NCBI GenBank assembly: GCA_030916665.1
Contig: JAUPWC010000179.1
Coordinates: 1 to 8,036, forward strand
DNA from: Verrucomicrobiota bacterium
GTDB lineage: Bacteria > Verrucomicrobiota > Verrucomicrobiia > Opitutales > Opitutaceae
Reading direction: 5' to 3'
Length of the DNA: 8,036 nt
Both the position numbers and the translations under genes were made by a program. The notes below the pieces were generated by a model, which saw only the letters and a list, made by a program, of their open reading frames with translations, was not told the DNA's origin and ran no database searches. This document shows positions 5,444-8,036 of the stretch, one piece after another. Numbering within the stretch: the stretch's first letter is position 1; each line of letters starts with the position of its first letter.

Positions 5444-7227
5444 CACGCCAGCCTGATCTTCACGGCGCCGCTGGTGTGGTACAGCCCGCGCACGGGCACG
5501 CCACCCGATGCCGCTGCGGCGTCGTCGGCGTAGTTGCGCAGGCCATCGGTCGGCACGCTGATACAGCCCGTCGTGCCCGCTGGCTCCAGCGACAGGTTGA
5601 TGTTCGCCTCGCCGGCCGCCACGAGCCGCACAGCGTTTGTCGTGGCGCCCGGGTAGATGTCCAGCCGGTTCACGGCACTGGTGATCGGCATGAAGCGGGC
5701 CACGCGGCTCGCCAGGCTGTTCGTCCACACCTCGACCGCGCTGCCGCCCTTGGCGCTGAGTCGAAGCGCGCTGGTCGGGTCCACGCCCTGCGCCGTCACA
5801 TCGGGCCCGGTGCCTGAAGCCCGGCCCTGGACCTGCACGTAGTTGCCGCCGCTGACGCCCTGCGGAACGCGCAGGCTGTTGGCCGTCAGGTCGTTGGTCG
5901 CCGCGCCGAGGTAGGTGGTGCCCTCGACCGCCAGTGCTTCCAGTCGCGCACGCAGCAGTTCGGGCGTGTTGCTGATGGCCGTACCGTAGGGTGCCGAGGT
6001 CTGGTCCCAGCTGTTCGCCACCCACTGCATGTGACCCACGACGCCGGAAGTCTCCAGCAGGTACTTGACCTTGTTGCCGGTGCCGCTGTAGCGGAACGAG
6101 TTGCCGCTCAGGATGACGGCCGCCACGTCGGTGCACTTGATGTGCGAGTAGGTGTTGTCCGTGGCCAGGCCGTTCTCGGCGAACCACGTATTCGCGATCT
6201 GGTGCGGGATCGCGCGGGCGATGCCGCTGGGCCCCTGGATTCGCAGGCCCTCGCGCTGGTTGTAGTTGATCGTGCCGCCAAGCCACTTCGTCGGGCTGCT
6301 GCTGGTGCCATTGAATTGCACGCAAGGCGCGTCGATGGCGCCGAACGCCGAACACTTCTCGAACACGTTGTCAGCGCCGTTGCCGACGATGACAGCGCTG
6401 CCGGAAATCGGGAATCCGAACCGCCCCGAGTCGAAGCGCCAATCCGATGCCTCGTCCATCGTCATCAAGCCGGTCGCGCCGCGCTTGAATTCCGTGTTCT
6501 CGATATGCCCCATGTTGCGGTTCGCGCCGATGTACATGCAAAGCCCCGCCGCGTTCTGCACGTAGCTGTTGCGCAGCACGACGCTGAAACCATAGGTCAC
6601 CGTGGCGTCGGGCTCGGCGTGGTCTTCGATGTGCAGGGCATCACCGGCGCTGTTGTTCAGCCGGTTGCCGTCGATGGTCAGGTTCTCGATGATCGGGTTC
6701 TGCACCACCGTATGCGCCACGATGATGAAGTTGGCGTTCGTGCTGGCGCGTTGCTTGAAGGCGCTGAATCGTGGCTCGTGGCCGCGGATGCGCATGTTCC
6801 CCGAGATCAGGAGTTGGGTGGCCTCCCAAATCCCGGGCGGCACCACCAGGCACAGGTAGTCGGCCGCCGCCGCGTCCAGCGCGGCCTGAATTGCCGTCGT
6901 GTTGTTCCCTGAGCTCTGCAGGTTGAATTTCTTGAGGCTGACTTCCTCGAACAGCATCGGGTCGACCACCGGCACGTCGACATCGCTGCCCAGCGCCACG
7001 CCTGCCTTGGTGTAGGTCAGGTCGTAGGTGCCTTCGGCGAGATAGAACCAGAAGCGGCCCACTTCGTCGGTCAGCACCACGTTGCCGACTGTCGGGTAGA
7101 CCCCATCCTTGTCGGTGTACAGCGATGCCGCGGCGCCCGAAGCGGACACGGTGACGGTGACGGTGGCGGTGTTGACGCCGTTGCCGGCCGAGTCCCGCAG
7201 GACCCCTCTGTGTCGGACGAGTCCCAT
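5443..7227 (-). CDS. Beta-helix tailspike (pectate-lyase superfamily), possible depolymerase, 594 aa
   Basis: Probable host-surface recognition or polysaccharide-degrading tailspike. Residues 1-90 form an Ig/transthyretin-like N-terminal module (VRHRGVLRDSAGNGV, YTDKDGVYP, DEVGRFWFYLAEGTYDLTYT), typical of phage proteins fixed to the virion. Residues 97-150 match the start of the pectate-lyase superfamily fold (LKKFNLQSSGNNTTAIQAAL, then LVVPPGIWEATQLLISGNMR). Residues 150-420 have repeated short strands and Asn/Gly turns (IIENLTIDGNRLNNS, VILSGNSFRYSG), as expected for a right-handed parallel beta-helix. Residues 450-560 are a second beta-rich part (NAVRLVAAGEANINLSLEPA). The last 30 residues (NYADDAAAASGG...GLYHTSGAVKIRLA) resemble a terminal segment common to many unrelated phage fibres. 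Catalytic residues cannot be assigned from sequence alone. ATG 7225-7227 has AAGGGG 6 nt upstream and follows the adaptor stop by one base. Confidence 0.85.
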   Translation of the reverse strand: MGLVRHRGVLRDSAGNGVNTATVTVTVSASGAAASLYTDKDGVYPTVGNVVLTDEVGRFWFYLAEGTYDLTYTKAGVALGSDVDVPVVDPMLFEEVSLKKFNLQSSGNNTTAIQAALDAAAADYLCLVVPPGIWEATQLLISGNMRIRGHEPRFSAFKQRASTNANFIIVAHTVVQNPIIENLTIDGNRLNNSAGDALHIEDHAEPDATVTYGFSVVLRNSYVQNAAGLCMYIGANRNMGHIENTEFKRGATGLMTMDEASDWRFDSGRFGFPISGSAVIVGNGADNVFEKCSAFGAIDAPCVQFNGTSSSPTKWLGGTINYNQREGLRIQGPSGIARAIPHQIANTWFAENGLATDNTYSHIKCTDVAAVILSGNSFRYSGTGNKVKYLLETSGVVGHMQWVANSWDQTSAPYGTAISNTPELLRARLEALAVEGTTYLGAATNDLTANSLRVPQGVSGGNYVQVQGRASGTGPDVTAQGVDPTSALRLSAKGGSAVEVWTNSLASRVARFMPITSAVNRLDIYPGATTNAVRLVAAGEANINLSLEPAGTTGCISVPTDGLRNYADDAAAASGGVPVRGLYHTSGAVKIRLA

Positions 7228-7228
7228 G

Positions 7229-7906
7229 TCAGGCCCCTTGTTGCTTGGCGTTGCTCTTGGCCTCGGTCATCGAGAGCTTCTGATCGCGGATGCCCAGCGC
7301 ACGCTCGAACAGCGTGTAGAACATCTGCGCCATCTGCGCGCTCTTGATCGAGGTGAGGTCTTTGGCGAAGAAGCAATGCAGGACGTAGTTCTGCATCGCC
7401 TCGGCGTAGATGTCGTCCAGCGCGATGACATCGGTCGTCTCGGCCAGGTCGGTCGGCATGGCCGCGTAGATCAGGCGCAGGCGCCCGCCGCCGCTGATGG
7501 CCGGGTAGATGTAGAAGGCCTTGGGGTCTTCCTCATCCGTCATCCAGTGCTCGGCCACGGTCCCGGTCGCCAGGTGCCACGTCGGCACGTAGTCGTCCAG
7601 AAACGCCCGCTTGACCTTGGTCACGGGCGCGGCCGGTGATTCGGTCGTGGCCGCGACGTTGTGCGGGATGTCGATGGGCTGCAGGCCGCGGGTCAGACCC
7701 AGGCCCGCCAGCGTCTGCCGCGTGCCGGCGACGGGCGTCACCAGCGCGATCTGCGTGTAGGCGCGCGGCACGAGGTTGACCGCGGCCATCTGCGCGTCGG
7801 CGCACCACAGGATGCCCTCGGCCTCGGGCCAGCGCTTGTTGATCCCCTGGTCGAGCGCCTTCGTCCAGGCGCGATCGAGGATGCTCTGGACGGTGCGCGT
7901 GCCCAT
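7229..7906 (-). CDS. Head-to-tail adaptor protein (DUF6682-like), 225 aa
   Basis: Predicted ring protein that joins the portal to the tail in the assembled virion. The visible pattern agrees with what I recall of DUF6682 phage adaptors: an N-terminal helix with SILDRAWTKALD, then RWPEAEGILWCADAQMAAVN and PRAY (residues 25-50). This is followed by a turn with GTRQTLAGLG, then PHNV (81-84), VPTWH (107-111), a W..DEEDPKAFYIYPAI segment (121-136) and a beta hairpin RLRLIYAAMPTD. It closes with long helices beginning ALDDIYAEAMQNYVLHCFFA and running to about residue 205. The C-terminus is polar and Lys/Gln-rich. The start ATG 7904-7906 follows the previous stop by one base (TGACATG), with only a weak GCGGG upstream, so coupling is likely. 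The length suits the family. Confidence is high for an adaptor or neck role and moderate for the exact family name. Confidence 0.85.
   Translation of the reverse strand: MGTRTVQSILDRAWTKALDQGINKRWPEAEGILWCADAQMAAVNLVPRAYTQIALVTPVAGTRQTLAGLGLTRGLQPIDIPHNVAATTESPAAPVTKVKRAFLDDYVPTWHLATGTVAEHWMTDEEDPKAFYIYPAISGGGRLRLIYAAMPTDLAETTDVIALDDIYAEAMQNYVLHCFFAKDLTSIKSAQMAQMFYTLFERALGIRDQKLSMTEAKSNAKQQGA
7234..7239 (-). promoter_or_regulatory. Ribosome binding site of the tailspike gene
   Basis: On the minus strand this reads AAGGGG, 6 nt before ATG 7225-7227, and lies within the last codons of the adaptor gene. It supports the chosen tailspike start. Confidence 0.55.
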
Positions 7907-7907
7907 G

Positions 7908-8036
7908 TCAGCCCGCGGTCGCCGCGTCGATGGCGGCGCGGATCTTGTCCGCGTCCTTCAGCCGCTTGTCGAGCTTGATGCCGCGTTCCTCGGCGTAGGC
8001 GTGGAGCTCGGCCGGGGTCTTGGTCAGCCAGGCGTC
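7908..8036 (-). CDS. C-terminal fragment with HeH/LEM/SAP-like helical domain
   Basis: Only the last 42 residues and the TGA stop are in the window; the gene begins beyond position 8036. The fragment reads WLTKTPAELHAYAEERGIKL followed by DKRLKDADKIRAAIDAA. This is a helix, a short strand or loop at GIKLDKRLKDADK, and a second helix. The arrangement resembles the HeH/LEM, SAP or Rho-N-like helix-extended-loop-helix modules often found at the ends of phage structural or head-associated proteins. Directly upstream of the adaptor gene one expects late head-morphogenesis genes, so a head or connector-associated protein is plausible. The identity of the full protein cannot be judged from this piece. 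The stop codon is followed after one base by the adaptor ATG. Confidence 0.7.
   Translation of the reverse strand, partial: DAWLTKTPAELHAYAEERGIKLDKRLKDADKIRAAIDAATAG

Noticed and set aside
5339..6355. Minus-strand 338-codon frame ending with the microprotein
   Set aside because: Only the last 34 codons look like a protein. The rest is an out-of-frame shadow of the tailspike, rich in Arg/Gln/Gly.

Overview
The window is a compact virion-structure cassette of a tailed bacteriophage or prophage, apparently a short-tailed podovirus-like one. Eight genes and one C-terminal gene fragment all lie on the minus strand, so transcription runs from the high-coordinate end towards position 1. The DNA is very GC-rich with strong G/C third positions, which suggests a high-GC proteobacterial host. 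No host genes, integrase, att site, tRNA, insertion sequence or CRISPR array is visible, so I cannot say whether this is a free phage or a prophage.

In transcription order: (1) the last 42 residues of a protein ending in a HeH/LEM/SAP-like helical domain (7908-8036); (2) a 225 aa head-to-tail adaptor of the DUF6682 type (7229-7906); (3) a 594 aa beta-helix tailspike with an N-terminal virion-anchor-like module and a pectate-lyase-superfamily body (5443-7227); (4) a 34 aa proline-rich microprotein (5339-5443); (5) a 214 aa neck or tail-tube-like protein (4698-5342, GTG start); (6) a 540 aa tail nozzle/hub-like protein (3074-4696); (7) a 746 aa fibre that combines an FN3-like segment, a lambda gpJ C-terminal-like (DUF1983-type) segment and two carboxy-terminal beta-rich tip modules (837-3077, GTG start); (8) an 83 aa conserved phage protein (578-829); (9) the N-terminal 186 residues of an Ala/Gly-rich protein, possibly an internal virion or ejection protein (1-559).

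The genes are packed almost without gaps. Junctions are GTGA or TGATG overlaps, TGA-C-ATG abutments, or short gaps of 7 and 18 nt, and all eight visible stop codons are TGA. This points to one translationally coupled transcription unit. There is no non-coding stretch over 18 nt, and I see no promoter or terminator. Functionally, the adaptor, neck protein and nozzle would build the portal-to-tail conduit. The tailspike and the gpJ-like fibre would be two separate host-contact proteins. The last gene may supply an ejected or membrane-active protein.

I see no defence system, retroelement or other unprecedented machinery. The points of most interest are the mosaic fibre carrying a long-tailed-phage gpJ-type module, a tailspike placed between the neck genes, and the microprotein whose end holds the ribosome binding site of the next gene.
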